A stretch of DNA of 64,000 nucleotides from positions 372,001-436,000 of the forward strand of contig NZ_OW969598.1 of the NCBI RefSeq assembly GCF_943181435.1. The letters run 5' to 3'. Position 1 is the first letter of the stretch. Every line of letters begins with the position of its first letter. This document shows, piece by piece, positions 41,159 to 50,147 of the stretch. Under the pieces are notes generated by a model, which ran no database searches, was not told where the DNA came from, and saw only the letters and a program-made list of their open reading frames with translations. Source of the stretch: Neisseria sp. Marseille-Q6792 (lineage in GTDB: Bacteria; Pseudomonadota; Gammaproteobacteria; Burkholderiales; Neisseriaceae). A program made the position numbers and the translations under genes.

Positions 41159-42142
41159 ATGTCTATACGTAATAAAACCCTGTTGGCCGTCTTGCTGTGC
41201 GGCGTTTTTGGTGTGGCTGCGGCTGCTCCGGCTGGTGGTTCCAGCCAAAGGGAAAGCCAAGATCCAATTAGTGACCCGACGACAGTTCGCCCCGGCACCT
41301 CTGACAAGCAACCTTTCGGTGCCGGTAAGGCCGGTTTGGCATTCAGTATCAATAACGGTGGAAGTTGGTCGAAATCCATCAATCTGGATGATGGTCCGGT
41401 CAAATATATCCGTGCGAAATATCAGGCACCGATTAACGGCAACGATCCCTATGCCAATGTTGATGGTACGCGCAATCTGCAATATCTGTACTTAGGTGAT
41501 GTGAAACCAGTTATCGGCTGGTTCTACAACCCAACGTTGGGTCAGGTGTGGTATGAAAACCGCCACAACAACACTGAAGTGTACAGTGTGCGCCAGATAG
41601 CCAACCCGATCATTCCCGGTGCGCCCAAGTTCGGCGGCCTGGTGATCGCCAAGGTGCCGGGTATGGGCGGCAGCAACGGCAACGTCTTCTTCGGCGAATG
41701 GGCGCCGCGTGCCGGTAACCCGCAGAAAATCAGCACCGACCTGAATATGGCGGATGGTAAACGCACCGTTTGGTATGTGGGCGACAATCCCACCGGCAAC
41801 ACCACCGGTGTGAGAACCGCCACCTACAATGTGCTGGGTATCAATAAGCACACCCCGGGGCAGAACGATTTCTATACCGGTCAGGTAACCGCCACCTTCG
41901 GTTCTGGTATAACCGGGACGATGGCAGGCAGAATCAGCCGCAGTTCCGATCACGTCGATTTTGATCACGCCAAAATCGATAACAGAAATGGTACCTTTGC
42001 CGATCCCAGTCAAGGCATGACCGGCCGCTTCTACGGCAACCAGGCGGCAGCCATGGCCGGCTATACCACACGTGGTACCGGTAATGTCGGCGATGACGTA
42101 GCTTTCGGCGGTAGCGCCACCGATATTGAGACCCGCAAATAA
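41159..42142 (+). CDS. Hemophilin-like secreted Slam substrate (TbpB-type C-terminal barrel)
   Basis: The 327-residue protein has an N-terminal signal peptide cleaved near GVAAAA-PAGG. It lacks a usable lipobox (its only early Cys is preceded by VLL), so it should be soluble and released, unlike HpuA or TbpB. Residues about 25-215 form a ligand-binding domain with no cysteine. The last 105 residues have the pattern of TbpB-type 8-strand barrels recognised by Slam: FYTGQVTATFGSG and the closing GRFYG (289-293), NQAAAMAGYTT and VAFGGSATD. The gene order receptor-substrate-Slam matches the HphR-HphA-HsmM systems described in Acinetobacter and Haemophilus. Heme as ligand is an inference. AAGGAAACG lies upstream of the ATG. 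Confidence 0.82.
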   Translation: MSIRNKTLLAVLLCGVFGVAAAAPAGGSSQRESQDPISDPTTVRPGTSDKQPFGAGKAGLAFSINNGGSWSKSINLDDGPVKYIRAKYQAPINGNDPYANVDGTRNLQYLYLGDVKPVIGWFYNPTLGQVWYENRHNNTEVYSVRQIANPIIPGAPKFGGLVIAKVPGMGGSNGNVFFGEWAPRAGNPQKISTDLNMADGKRTVWYVGDNPTGNTTGVRTATYNVLGINKHTPGQNDFYTGQVTATFGSGITGTMAGRISRSSDHVDFDHAKIDNRNGTFADPSQGMTGRFYGNQAAAMAGYTTRGTGNVGDDVAFGGSATDIETRK

Positions 42143-42269
42143 CAGCTGCCATCCGATTTGGTTTGGCAACGGCTAGGCTGGATTTAACCCCTGAGGAGTT
42201 TCAAGCTGCCGTTTTATGCCGACTGCCAAGCCATATAAATCATCCGTCCGATACGGATTGCTGCTCGGT

Positions 42270-42304
42270 TTCAGGTAGCCCGTGTTCAACACAGGCTACC
42301 TGAA
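42270..42304 (+). terminator. Second Eikenella-dialect uptake-sequence hairpin
   Basis: TTCAGGTAGCC at 42270-42280 (11 of 12 bases) is inverted relative to an exact AGGCTACCTGAA at 42293-42304. It lies between the hemophilin-like gene and the Slam gene. Confidence 0.85.
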
Positions 42305-42412
42305 ATTTGATATTTGTAAATAAACATCGCCTATCCCATACGGTTTCGGCCTATCGGACATTTTGGGACAGCAATTAAAACCTGCGTTACTTTATCTTTT
42401 CGGAAGGCAACC

Positions 42413-43903
42413 ATGAACAAACCACTCAGCCTCGCCCTCTTCTGCCTGCTTCTGCCCATCACCGCCCACGCCAACAACCCCGCCGACGAACGCCGCCGCC
42501 TGCTGGACGAGGGCAGCCGCCAAACGCAGCAATACCGCGAAAGCGGTTGGCTGGACACGGAACAGGCACGCGGGGAAGTGGGGGAAAACGACGGCTACAT
42601 CATGATAGACGGTACAGTCTACCAAGTTGGTGATACGGCGGAAGAACTGGAAAGCGCGATTTACCACGCTCTCAACGCGCGGCAGTGGCACAAGGTGCGG
42701 CAGTTCGCCGCCCGCTACGCCAAACTGCCCCGGCACAAGCCCGCGCTGATTCATTTGGCCGATGCGCTGCAAAAACGGGACGAAGGGGATTTCCGCGCGG
42801 CGGGGAACAGTTTTCAGACGGCATTGGAAGCCGAACCTGACAACCCGCGCTTGCTGCTCGAAGCGGGGCGGTTTTATGCCGAAGACAACCAAAACAAAGA
42901 GTCCGCCGCCGCGTTTGAGAAAGTTCTGAAAACGGACATTCCCTCAGAAACCCGCCCCATCGTGGAAAACTACCTGTCCGAACTGGGCAAACGCCGCCGT
43001 TGGCACGGCCAAATCAGCCTCGGCTACGGCTACAACAGCAATGTAAACCAAGGCAACGGCATCAACCAATGCGTGTGGGAAATCGCGGGCATGTGCCTGA
43101 TGGAGCGTACCCTGCCTGCGCCAACGGATTCGACCTTCTCATCCTATAGCGCGACCGCCGAAAAAACCGTCCCGCTCAAAGGGCATCACGGCGTACAGGT
43201 GCGCGGTGTACTGTACGGCAACCGCTACACGGAAAAAGACAAAGATTCGGCAGCCATGCCGGATTACGGCTATCGCAACGGTTCGCTGTACGCGGGATAC
43301 GGCTATGCCGACGCACGCTCCTCCTTTTCCCTGCTGCCCTATGTCGAATACGACTTCCGCAACCGCCACACCCACTACCGCGCATGGGGCGCGGATGTTG
43401 ACTGGTCGCGCACACTCTCCCCGCACTGGCGCATCAACGCCCGTGCCGGAGCAAAAAAGACTGGATACGGCGGACAAAGCAAAACTTATTTTGCCGATTT
43501 CAAACAATACGAACTCGGCGCGGGGGCAGAATTTTCTATCACGCCGAAAAGCGGCCTGCTTGTAAATTTCGATGCCGCACGCAAAGCCTATCCCGAAAAA
43601 TCTTCTTCCAGCAAAGAATATACGGCTCGGCTGGGCGCGTATAGGCTTTTTTCGGGCGGTACTTATTTAAATGCCGTCCTGCTCTACCGCCGCAGCCTGT
43701 ATGATGCGGCAAGTTTCGTCAGCGATAACAAACGGCGGCGCGACAAGCAATACATCATGATGGCTGCGGCGGGTTTTCCGCAATGGAATATCAAAGGCGT
43801 ATATCCCGAACTGCGTTTCAGGCGAACAATCGCACACAGCAACGCGGTGTATTACCGCTACCGCCAAAACGAATGGCTGTTGGGTTTTAAATATCGGTTT
43901 TGA
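42413..43903 (+). CDS. slam: Slam-family outer-membrane translocator (type XI secretion)
   Basis: The 496-residue outer-membrane protein moves TbpB-barrel substrates across or onto the outer membrane. It has a signal peptide (ending TAHA), a periplasmic TPR-type region (about 80-185, with DEGDFRAAGNSFQTALEAEP) and a C-terminal barrel from about 196 (WHGQISLGYGYNSNVNQG) to the end, NEWLLGFKYRF, with a terminal Phe. This is the DUF560/Slam architecture and length. GGAAGG precedes the ATG. It is encoded next to its likely substrate. The gene carries one exact Neisseria uptake sequence near 42812-42823, in contrast to the two upstream intergenic regions. Confidence 0.93.
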   Translation: MNKPLSLALFCLLLPITAHANNPADERRRLLDEGSRQTQQYRESGWLDTEQARGEVGENDGYIMIDGTVYQVGDTAEELESAIYHALNARQWHKVRQFAARYAKLPRHKPALIHLADALQKRDEGDFRAAGNSFQTALEAEPDNPRLLLEAGRFYAEDNQNKESAAAFEKVLKTDIPSETRPIVENYLSELGKRRRWHGQISLGYGYNSNVNQGNGINQCVWEIAGMCLMERTLPAPTDSTFSSYSATAEKTVPLKGHHGVQVRGVLYGNRYTEKDKDSAAMPDYGYRNGSLYAGYGYADARSSFSLLPYVEYDFRNRHTHYRAWGADVDWSRTLSPHWRINARAGAKKTGYGGQSKTYFADFKQYELGAGAEFSITPKSGLLVNFDAARKAYPEKSSSSKEYTARLGAYRLFSGGTYLNAVLLYRRSLYDAASFVSDNKRRRDKQYIMMAAAGFPQWNIKGVYPELRFRRTIAHSNAVYYRYRQNEWLLGFKYRF

Positions 43904-43922
43904 CCAGTCCGGGTGATAAAAA

Positions 43923-43958
43923 ATGCCGTCTGAAAGGGCGCTTCCTTTCAGACGGCAT
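43923..43958. terminator. Convergent uptake-sequence terminator between slam and aspA
   Basis: ATGCCGTCTGAA at 43923-43934 pairs with TTCAGACGGCAT at 43947-43958. Confidence 0.8.
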
Positions 43959-43971
43959 TTGTCCGTAATGT

Positions 43972-45369
43972 TTACAGATGAGGATTCATCAGGTTCTCGG
44001 GGGAGAGGATGCGGTTGATTTCTTCTTCGCTTAACAGGCCGCGCTCCAGTACGACTTCGCGCACGCCTTTGCCGGTCTGGGCGCAGATTTTGCCGACCAA
44101 GTCGCCGTTGTGGTGGCCGATGTACGGATTCAGATAAGTCACCAAACCGATGGAGTTGAAAACGTAACGTTCGCAGATTTCGCGGTTGACCGTAATGCCT
44201 TTGACGCATTTGTCGGACAGGTTGACTGCGGCATTGCCCAAGAGGGAAATGGTTTCAAACATACATTGGGCGATGACCGGCTCCATAACGTTCAGCTGCA
44301 ACTGACCTGCTTCGGCTGCAAAAGTGATGGTGGTGTCGTTGCCGATGACTTTGAAGCAGACTTGGTTGACGACTTCGGGAATCACGGGATTGACTTTGGC
44401 GGGCATGATGGAAGAACCGGCCTGCAATTCGGGCAGGTTGATTTCTTTCAAACCGGCGCGTGGGCCAGAAGAGAGCAGGCGCAAGTCGTTGCAGATTTTG
44501 GAGAGTTTGACGGCTGTGCGTTTCAATGCGCCGTGTACCATCACATATGCGCCGCAGTCGGAGGTCGCCTCGATCAGGTTTTCAGTCAGTTTGCAAGGCA
44601 GGCCGCTGACTTCGGAGAGTTTCTCAACGACCAAAGCCGCATAGCCTTTAGGCGTATTCACACCTGTACCGATGGCGGTTGCGCCCAAATTGACTTCCAA
44701 AAGCAGTTGGCGGGTGCGGTCGAGGTTGAGGATTTCTTCTTCCAATAACACTTGGAAAGATTGGAATTCTTGTCCTGCAGTCATTGGCACGGCATCTTGA
44801 AGCTGGGTGCGCCCCATTTTTAAAACGTCTTTAAACTCTTCGGCTTTGGTGGCAAAGGCGTTTTTCAGGACGGCCAGTTTGTCGAGCAATTCGCCGATGC
44901 TGTAATACACGGCAAGGCGGAAACCGGTAGGGTAGGCGTCGTTGGTGGATTGGCTGGCGTTGACATGGTCCATCGGATTGACGATGTCGTAGCGGCCTTT
45001 TTCGTATCCCAAGACTTCCAATGCGAGGTTGGCAATGACTTCGTTGGTATTCATGTTGACCGAAGTGCCGGCACCGCCCTGATAAACGTCGGACGGGAAT
45101 TGGTCGAGACAGCGGCCTTTGAGCAACACTTCGTCGCAAGCCTTTTCAATGGCGGCGGCGATTTCGGGATTTACTGCACCCAATTCGCCGTTTGCCTGTG
45201 CGGTCGCTTTTTTCACCATCACCATGCTGCGGACAAATTGCGGTACGTCGGAAATTTTTTGTGTGGAAATTTTAAAGTTTTCAATGGCGCGCAGGGTATG
45301 GATGCCCCAATATACTTCGGCGGGAATCTCACGATCGCCCAATAAATCGTGTTCGGTACGGACAGTCAT
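43972..45369 (-). CDS. aspA: Aspartate ammonia-lyase
   Basis: The 465-residue enzyme converts L-aspartate to fumarate and ammonia and acts as a cytosolic tetramer. It carries the fumarase/aspartase signature [15 protein letters not shown], and earlier [15 protein letters not shown] and [13 protein letters not shown], typical of AspA. It sits between the Slam cassette and a second TonB receptor but belongs to the core genome. Confidence 0.95.
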   Translation of the reverse strand: MTVRTEHDLLGDREIPAEVYWGIHTLRAIENFKISTQKISDVPQFVRSMVMVKKATAQANGELGAVNPEIAAAIEKACDEVLLKGRCLDQFPSDVYQGGAGTSVNMNTNEVIANLALEVLGYEKGRYDIVNPMDHVNASQSTNDAYPTGFRLAVYYSIGELLDKLAVLKNAFATKAEEFKDVLKMGRTQLQDAVPMTAGQEFQSFQVLLEEEILNLDRTRQLLLEVNLGATAIGTGVNTPKGYAALVVEKLSEVSGLPCKLTENLIEATSDCGAYVMVHGALKRTAVKLSKICNDLRLLSSGPRAGLKEINLPELQAGSSIMPAKVNPVIPEVVNQVCFKVIGNDTTITFAAEAGQLQLNVMEPVIAQCMFETISLLGNAAVNLSDKCVKGITVNREICERYVFNSIGLVTYLNPYIGHHNGDLVGKICAQTGKGVREVVLERGLLSEEEINRILSPENLMNPHL

Positions 45370-45648
45370 ATTTTTACCTTTGTAAGTCGGATAATTGATA
45401 TTTAAAAAATGCGGTATCGGAAAGATAACGCATGAAGTCGAACACTATACCACTCGGATGAACTTGTCTATATCATATGCCGTCTGAAAACGGGAACCGC
45501 CGTTTTAGGACATGCTTTCCGGCAAGCTCTGCCGGCAGCCGAAACATAGCGCGGCGGGTTGTACTTCACAGTATCAGGGCGGTAAGGGGATGATTGGGTC
45601 GGGCAATATCAGCTTACGGTTGATAAATCTCTTCATGCCGATATAAAA
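45370..45648. other. Intergenic region upstream of aspA
   Basis: About 280 bases without a supportable gene. It holds the aspA promoter region and a single uptake sequence (45478-45489). A short inverted repeat (GCCGGCAGA near GCCGGCA) is present but weak. I see no further structure. Confidence 0.5.
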
Positions 45649-45677
45649 ATGCCGTCTGAAAATATTTCAGACGGCAT
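45649..45677 (-). terminator. Uptake-sequence terminator after the second TonB receptor
   Basis: ATGCCGTCTGAA at 45649-45660 and TTCAGACGGCAT at 45666-45677 form a tight hairpin. Confidence 0.8.
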
Positions 45678-45700
45678 TTGGTTTGGCGTTTTATTTCAAC

Positions 45701-48160
45701 TTACAGCGAAATTTTCACACCGGCGCGGATAGAACGTCCGGGCAGCGGCGCAATGTATTTGAGTATGGAGTTTTGCGCGCGCGCGGTACGGTTGGTCAGG
45801 TTTCGGCCGTCCAAGAACCATTCTGTGCTGTATCTGCCGTGTTTTTGCGTATGGCTGACATAGGCATCGAGCAGGGCGTAGGAGCCGAGTGAGGGTTCTT
45901 TGTATGCCGCAGCCATGTTTCCGGTGTGTTTGGCAGCGGCGTAGCGAGTCAGGCTGCTGCCGATTTGCCATGCCCCTTTGTTCCAGCTTGCACCCAGCCC
46001 GTAGCGGGAAACAGGCAGGTTGGGCATATAGTAGCCGTCATTGCGCAGGCGGTTTGAGTCCGCATTCCTACTGTCTTTGTCGTCGGCATGATTGCGAACC
46101 CTGTCGGCAAACAGGCGCAGTTCGAGTTGTCCGTATTGTTTCAGGTCGAAAAGTTGGGTCAGCTCAATTTCCAAACCTTGGATGCGGGTATCTGCCGCAC
46201 GCCAGTATTTGGTCGGCAGGTGGTTGCCGCCGTCATGTGCAACGTCAGACAGATAAATGTAGTCGTTGAATCGGGTTTGGTAATAGTTGGCGCGGAGTTT
46301 GCCGCCGTTCCACTCGAACTCGTTGCCGAATTCCCATGTTCTGGCAGTTTCCGGACGTAAGACGGAATCGGAAGAATAATTTTCCGAAGCAAGTTGCGCA
46401 TAATGGCTGCCGCCTGCATAGAGTTCGTTAATTTCCGGCGCGCGTTGGGAGCGGCTGTAACGGGCATTTATTTTCCAAAACGGAAGGGGTTTCCAACCGG
46501 TTGACGCATGGAAGCTGTTGAGGCTGTATTTGAGGTTGCTCCGTTGCTCAAGCCCTTTTTGGGAATCGGTATTACGGGCTGTTTTGTAGCTGTCCAAGTC
46601 AAGGCCGTGGCGGACATTGCCATAACGCCAACCAAGCGAGGCTTCATAGTTGCGGTATTTGAGGTTTTCCAAGACAAATATGCCGTATTCACGACTGTTT
46701 GTATCGGGCAGGTAGGAATAGTTGCCGGTACGTTTGCCGTTTAAGCCCGAAGATTCGGTATGGCGGCGTTTGTAGTCGGCTCCTATGCTGCCGTTAAATA
46801 GGGAGGAGAAGTGGTGGTTCAGCTCGATACGGTTTTGGAGGGTACGGCTGTCGAGGCTGTTAACCTTGGTCGAGCCCAAGAGTTCGGTATTCGGCGTATC
46901 GGTGTATGAGGTCAGGAAGCTGACGTTGTCCACCCAAGAGGATTGCGGACGGTAAAGTGCGTCCACAAGCCAGCGTGTTTGCTGAGAATAGACGGATGCG
47001 GGTTCGGCGGCAAGTTTGCGGTTGCCGTTGCCGTCGATATTGTAATAGGAGAAACCGGGAATACCGGAATGGTACAGGCTGCGGCTGACAGCGGCACCGA
47101 TGTGGCCTCTCTCGCCGATATAGCTGCCGCCGAATGAAACGCTGCGGTTTTTCAGGCTGCTGTTGCCCAGGCGGCCTTCGCGGACGGGCGTATCGTCGCG
47201 CATGGCGTGGACGGTGGTTTTACGGAACTCTTTCGAACCGTCGTAAAGCGGATTGTCAATCCAATCTGCAGAATTGCCCCATGAAGGTTTGTTCAACTTG
47301 TACATTTCTGAATCATCGAGGTGTTCGCCGTACTTTTTCTCCAACTCATTCAGCCATGCTCTGCCACCTTTGTGGACATAGCGGTAATAGCCCGGGTTCA
47401 ATTCTTCAGTAATAACGGGAGTAATCTGGCAAGACCACATCAGGCGCGAGTTGAGGCGGTTCGCTGGGTCGTAGCACAAATCGGGTTTGCTTGAGCCGGG
47501 GATGCGGTAGCCCGAAATTTGGCTGTTGGAAGCATCAAGATGCCATGCGAAATTACCGGTCTTGCCGTCGAAACGGAAGGCTTCGTTGTGCGGGGTGTTG
47601 TAGCCGCCGCTCAATTCGATTTTGCCGCCGAAGTCTTGTTCCGGCAGTTTGTGCGGGATGATGCCGGTATCGACATCAACCGCGCCGCCGATGGCGTTGC
47701 CGCCGTATAGGACTGCCGCTGAAGATTTCAAAACCGTAATTTTATCTGCTAAAAACGGATTGACCATGGTCGGCAGGTTTCCGCTGATTGCGGCCATATT
47801 GGATACACCCATGCCGTTTTCGCTGATATAGACGCGCGAACCGCTCAAGCTGCGGATTTGAGGCAGACCGGTGTTGGGGCCGAAACCGGCGTTTTGTACG
47901 CCGCCGACTTTTTCCAAAGTCTGACCGAGTGAGACGGCGCGTTTGGTTTTCAAATCATGAGCGGTTAGCACGTCGCCGTCTCCTAAAACGTCCTTAGCCT
48001 GCAGGTCGCGGCTGCTTTTGTCTTTGTGCGCGTTAACGTTGACTTGCGGCAACTCGGCAGATGTCATGCCTTCTGCGTAGCATGATGCGGAAAGCAGAGA
48101 TAGCAGGATGATGTTGAGATTAAAAAGACGATGCGTATTTAGCTTAAACGGAGTAGTCAT
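45701..48160 (-). CDS. TonB-dependent outer-membrane receptor, ligand unknown
   Basis: The 819-residue receptor has an N-terminal signal sequence (LLSLLSASCYAEG), a TonB-box-like segment (ELPQVNVNAHKDKSS), a plug (SLGQTLEKVGGVQNAGFG; KITVLKSSAAVLYGGNAIGG) and a 22-strand barrel. It ends RSIRAGVKISL, so the last residue is Leu rather than the usual aromatic. The layout recalls the ZnuD branch, yet the His-rich loops of meningococcal ZnuD are absent and a Cys pair (DLCYDPANRLNSRLMWSCQ) is present instead. I would not call it ZnuD. The promoter region is AT-rich, but I cannot support a specific Fur or Zur site. Confidence 0.85.
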   Translation of the reverse strand: MTTPFKLNTHRLFNLNIILLSLLSASCYAEGMTSAELPQVNVNAHKDKSSRDLQAKDVLGDGDVLTAHDLKTKRAVSLGQTLEKVGGVQNAGFGPNTGLPQIRSLSGSRVYISENGMGVSNMAAISGNLPTMVNPFLADKITVLKSSAAVLYGGNAIGGAVDVDTGIIPHKLPEQDFGGKIELSGGYNTPHNEAFRFDGKTGNFAWHLDASNSQISGYRIPGSSKPDLCYDPANRLNSRLMWSCQITPVITEELNPGYYRYVHKGGRAWLNELEKKYGEHLDDSEMYKLNKPSWGNSADWIDNPLYDGSKEFRKTTVHAMRDDTPVREGRLGNSSLKNRSVSFGGSYIGERGHIGAAVSRSLYHSGIPGFSYYNIDGNGNRKLAAEPASVYSQQTRWLVDALYRPQSSWVDNVSFLTSYTDTPNTELLGSTKVNSLDSRTLQNRIELNHHFSSLFNGSIGADYKRRHTESSGLNGKRTGNYSYLPDTNSREYGIFVLENLKYRNYEASLGWRYGNVRHGLDLDSYKTARNTDSQKGLEQRSNLKYSLNSFHASTGWKPLPFWKINARYSRSQRAPEINELYAGGSHYAQLASENYSSDSVLRPETARTWEFGNEFEWNGGKLRANYYQTRFNDYIYLSDVAHDGGNHLPTKYWRAADTRIQGLEIELTQLFDLKQYGQLELRLFADRVRNHADDKDSRNADSNRLRNDGYYMPNLPVSRYGLGASWNKGAWQIGSSLTRYAAAKHTGNMAAAYKEPSLGSYALLDAYVSHTQKHGRYSTEWFLDGRNLTNRTARAQNSILKYIAPLPGRSIRAGVKISL

Positions 48161-48232
48161 AAAGTTTATCCAATATAATTAATAAGGATTAGTACGATAT
48201 GATATAGTAAATTCATTATGATGGAAATAAAG

Positions 48233-48260
48233 ATGCCGTCTGAAACCTTTCAGACGGCAT
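48233..48260 (-). terminator. Uptake-sequence terminator after the YceI gene
   Basis: ATGCCGTCTGAA at 48233-48244 and TTCAGACGGCAT at 48249-48260 form a stem with a 4-base loop. Confidence 0.8.
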
Positions 48261-48284
48261 CTTTATTGATTCTTATCAAAAGTT

Positions 48285-48848
48285 TTATTGTTTGGCTGCC
48301 TCGATTTGGATGTCGATGCGGACGCTTTTGGTCATACCAACGTTAACGAGGTAGTCCACGCCCCATTGGGTGCGGTCGATGGTGGTGCTGAAGTCGCCGC
48401 CGCAAACTTCGGTTTTCAACATCGGGCTTTGGTAGCAGTTGAATTTTTCGGCTTTGAGTTTGACGGGGGCGGTTTTGCCGTGCATGGTCAGGTTGCCGTC
48501 AACGGAAACAAGTTTTTTGCCGTTGAAGTTGAATTTGGTGGAAACGAAGCGGATGTTCGGATATTGGGCGGCATCGAAGATGTCGGCGGATTTCAGGTGG
48601 TCGGTAAAGTGTTGCGAACCGCTTTGCAGGTTGGCAACGGGAATGGTGATGTCGATTTTGCCATCGCGTTTTGCTTGGTCGAACTCAACGGAACCGGTTA
48701 GACCGTAAAAACCGCCGACGTTGGTGCTGGTATTGAAATGGTCGATGGCGAAACGGGCGTTGGCGTGATATTCGTCCACTTTGTAGGTGGCGGCGGAGGT
48801 AGTGCCGATGGCGGCTGCTGCGAGCGCGGCGATGATGATTTTTTTCAT
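48285..48848 (-). CDS. YceI-family periplasmic lipid-binding protein (GNA1030)
   Basis: The 187-residue exported protein matches the meningococcal antigen GNA1030 (NMB1030) along its whole length as I recall that sequence. It has a signal peptide (ending TTSAAT), YKVDEYHANARFAIDHFNTS, and the lipocalin-like YceI fold. It carries a Cys pair (NCYQ; EVCGG). Members bind polyisoprenoids such as ubiquinone in the periplasm. Confidence 0.95.
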   Translation of the reverse strand: MKKIIIAALAAAAIGTTSAATYKVDEYHANARFAIDHFNTSTNVGGFYGLTGSVEFDQAKRDGKIDITIPVANLQSGSQHFTDHLKSADIFDAAQYPNIRFVSTKFNFNGKKLVSVDGNLTMHGKTAPVKLKAEKFNCYQSPMLKTEVCGGDFSTTIDRTQWGVDYLVNVGMTKSVRIDIQIEAAKQ

Positions 48849-49010
48849 GATGATAATCCTTTGTGTGGGCCGGTAAAGGCGTTTATCCTAACATAGGCAG
48901 GGATTTATGGCATTTCCTGCCGGCAAACGGTGGGTTTGCAGGCGGTTGACGAACGGGGCGGGCGGAAAAGGGCGGATGAAAAAGCGCGGTGTGATCCGCG
49001 CTTTGTTTTT

Positions 49011-50081
49011 TTACAAGGCGGCGAGTACCGCATCGCCCATTTCGGAGCAGGAAACGAGTTTCGTGCCTTCTTCGTAAATATCGCCGGTACGCAAGCCTTG
49101 TTGCAGCACTTTTTGTACAGCGTTTTCAACTTGTTGCGCGCGGGCTTCGTCGTTCAGGCTGTAACGAAGCAGCATGGCAAGTGAGAGGATGGTGGCCAGC
49201 GGGTTGGCTTTGTTTTGTCCGGCGATGTCGGGAGCGGAGCCGTGGGACGGTTCGTACAGGCCTTTGCCGTTTTCGTCCAAAGAAGCGGAAGGCAGCATAC
49301 CGATGGAGCCGGTCAGCATGGAGGCTTCGTCGGAGAGGATGTCGCCGAAGATGTTGCCGGTGGCAATCACGTCGAATTGTTTGGGCGCGCGTACGAGCTG
49401 CATGGCGGCGTTGTCCACATACATATGGGAAAGCTCGACATCAGGGTATTCTTTGCCGATTTCTTCAAAGATTTCGCGCCACAGTTCGGTGGTTTCCAAA
49501 ACGTTGGCCTTGCCGACGGAGCAGACTTTTTTGCTGCGTTTTTGGGCGGATTGGAAGGCGACGTGGGCGATGCGGCGGATTTCGCTTTCGCTGTATTTCA
49601 TGGTGTTGTAGCCTTCGCGTTCGCCGTTTTCTAAAACACGGATGCCGCGCGGTTCGCCGAAATAAATATCGCCGGTGAGTTCGCGCACAATCAAAATATC
49701 CAAACCGGCAACGATTTCAGGCTTGAGCGTGGAGGCGTTGGCTAATTCGGGATAGAGGATAGCGGGGCGCAAATTGGCAAACAGGTTCAAATCCTTACGA
49801 ATCGCCAACAAACCGCGCTCAGGGCGCAGCGGGCGGTCAAGATTGTCGTATTGCGGGCTGCCGACCGCGCCGAGCAGGACGGCATCGGCTTTGCGGCAGA
49901 GGTTTTGCGTGAATTCGGGATAAGGATGGCCGTATTCGTCATAGGCTTCGCCGCCCAATGGGGCGTATTCGTAGCTGACGTCCAAGCCTTGGGCGATAAG
50001 TTTGTCGAGTACGCGGACGGTTTCGGCGACGATTTCAGGGCCGATGCCGTCGCCGCGCAAGATAGCGATATGTTTGGTCAT
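49011..50081 (-). CDS. leuB: 3-isopropylmalate dehydrogenase
   Basis: The 356-residue enzyme catalyses oxidative decarboxylation of 3-isopropylmalate in leucine synthesis with NAD. Features are [11 protein letters not shown] at the start, the loop [14 protein letters not shown], and the signature region [20 protein letters not shown] with the metal-binding aspartates. It is the last gene of a minus-strand series containing leuC and leuD, with four non-leucine genes interspersed. Confidence 0.96.
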   Translation of the reverse strand: MTKHIAILRGDGIGPEIVAETVRVLDKLIAQGLDVSYEYAPLGGEAYDEYGHPYPEFTQNLCRKADAVLLGAVGSPQYDNLDRPLRPERGLLAIRKDLNLFANLRPAILYPELANASTLKPEIVAGLDILIVRELTGDIYFGEPRGIRVLENGEREGYNTMKYSESEIRRIAHVAFQSAQKRSKKVCSVGKANVLETTELWREIFEEIGKEYPDVELSHMYVDNAAMQLVRAPKQFDVIATGNIFGDILSDEASMLTGSIGMLPSASLDENGKGLYEPSHGSAPDIAGQNKANPLATILSLAMLLRYSLNDEARAQQVENAVQKVLQQGLRTGDIYEEGTKLVSCSEMGDAVLAAL

Positions 50082-50131
50082 TTCGGGTTTCCTTATGGGA
50101 AGGTTTTAGGTGAAGGGCAGGCCGACAGTTT

Positions 50132-50143
50132 TTCAGACGGCCT
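50132..50143. other. AG-dialect uptake sequence
   Basis: TTCAGACGGCCT, complement of AGGCCGTCTGAA. It is the first of five such copies between 50.1 and 51.6 kb (the others are at 51035-51046, 51240-51251, 51532-51543 and 51556-51567). A sixth is at 52613-52624. Confidence 0.8.
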
Positions 50144-50147
50144 TAAA

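Noticed and set aside
41159..41240. Lipobox in the hemophilin-like protein (Cys in LLCGVFG)
   Set aside because: The residue before Cys is Leu, which does not fit signal peptidase II sites, and a normal signal peptidase I site (AAAA-P) follows. I treat it as a soluble secreted protein.
45701..48160. Calling this receptor ZnuD
   Set aside because: The His-rich loops and the N-terminal sequence of meningococcal ZnuD as I recall it do not match; only the general receptor architecture is shared.
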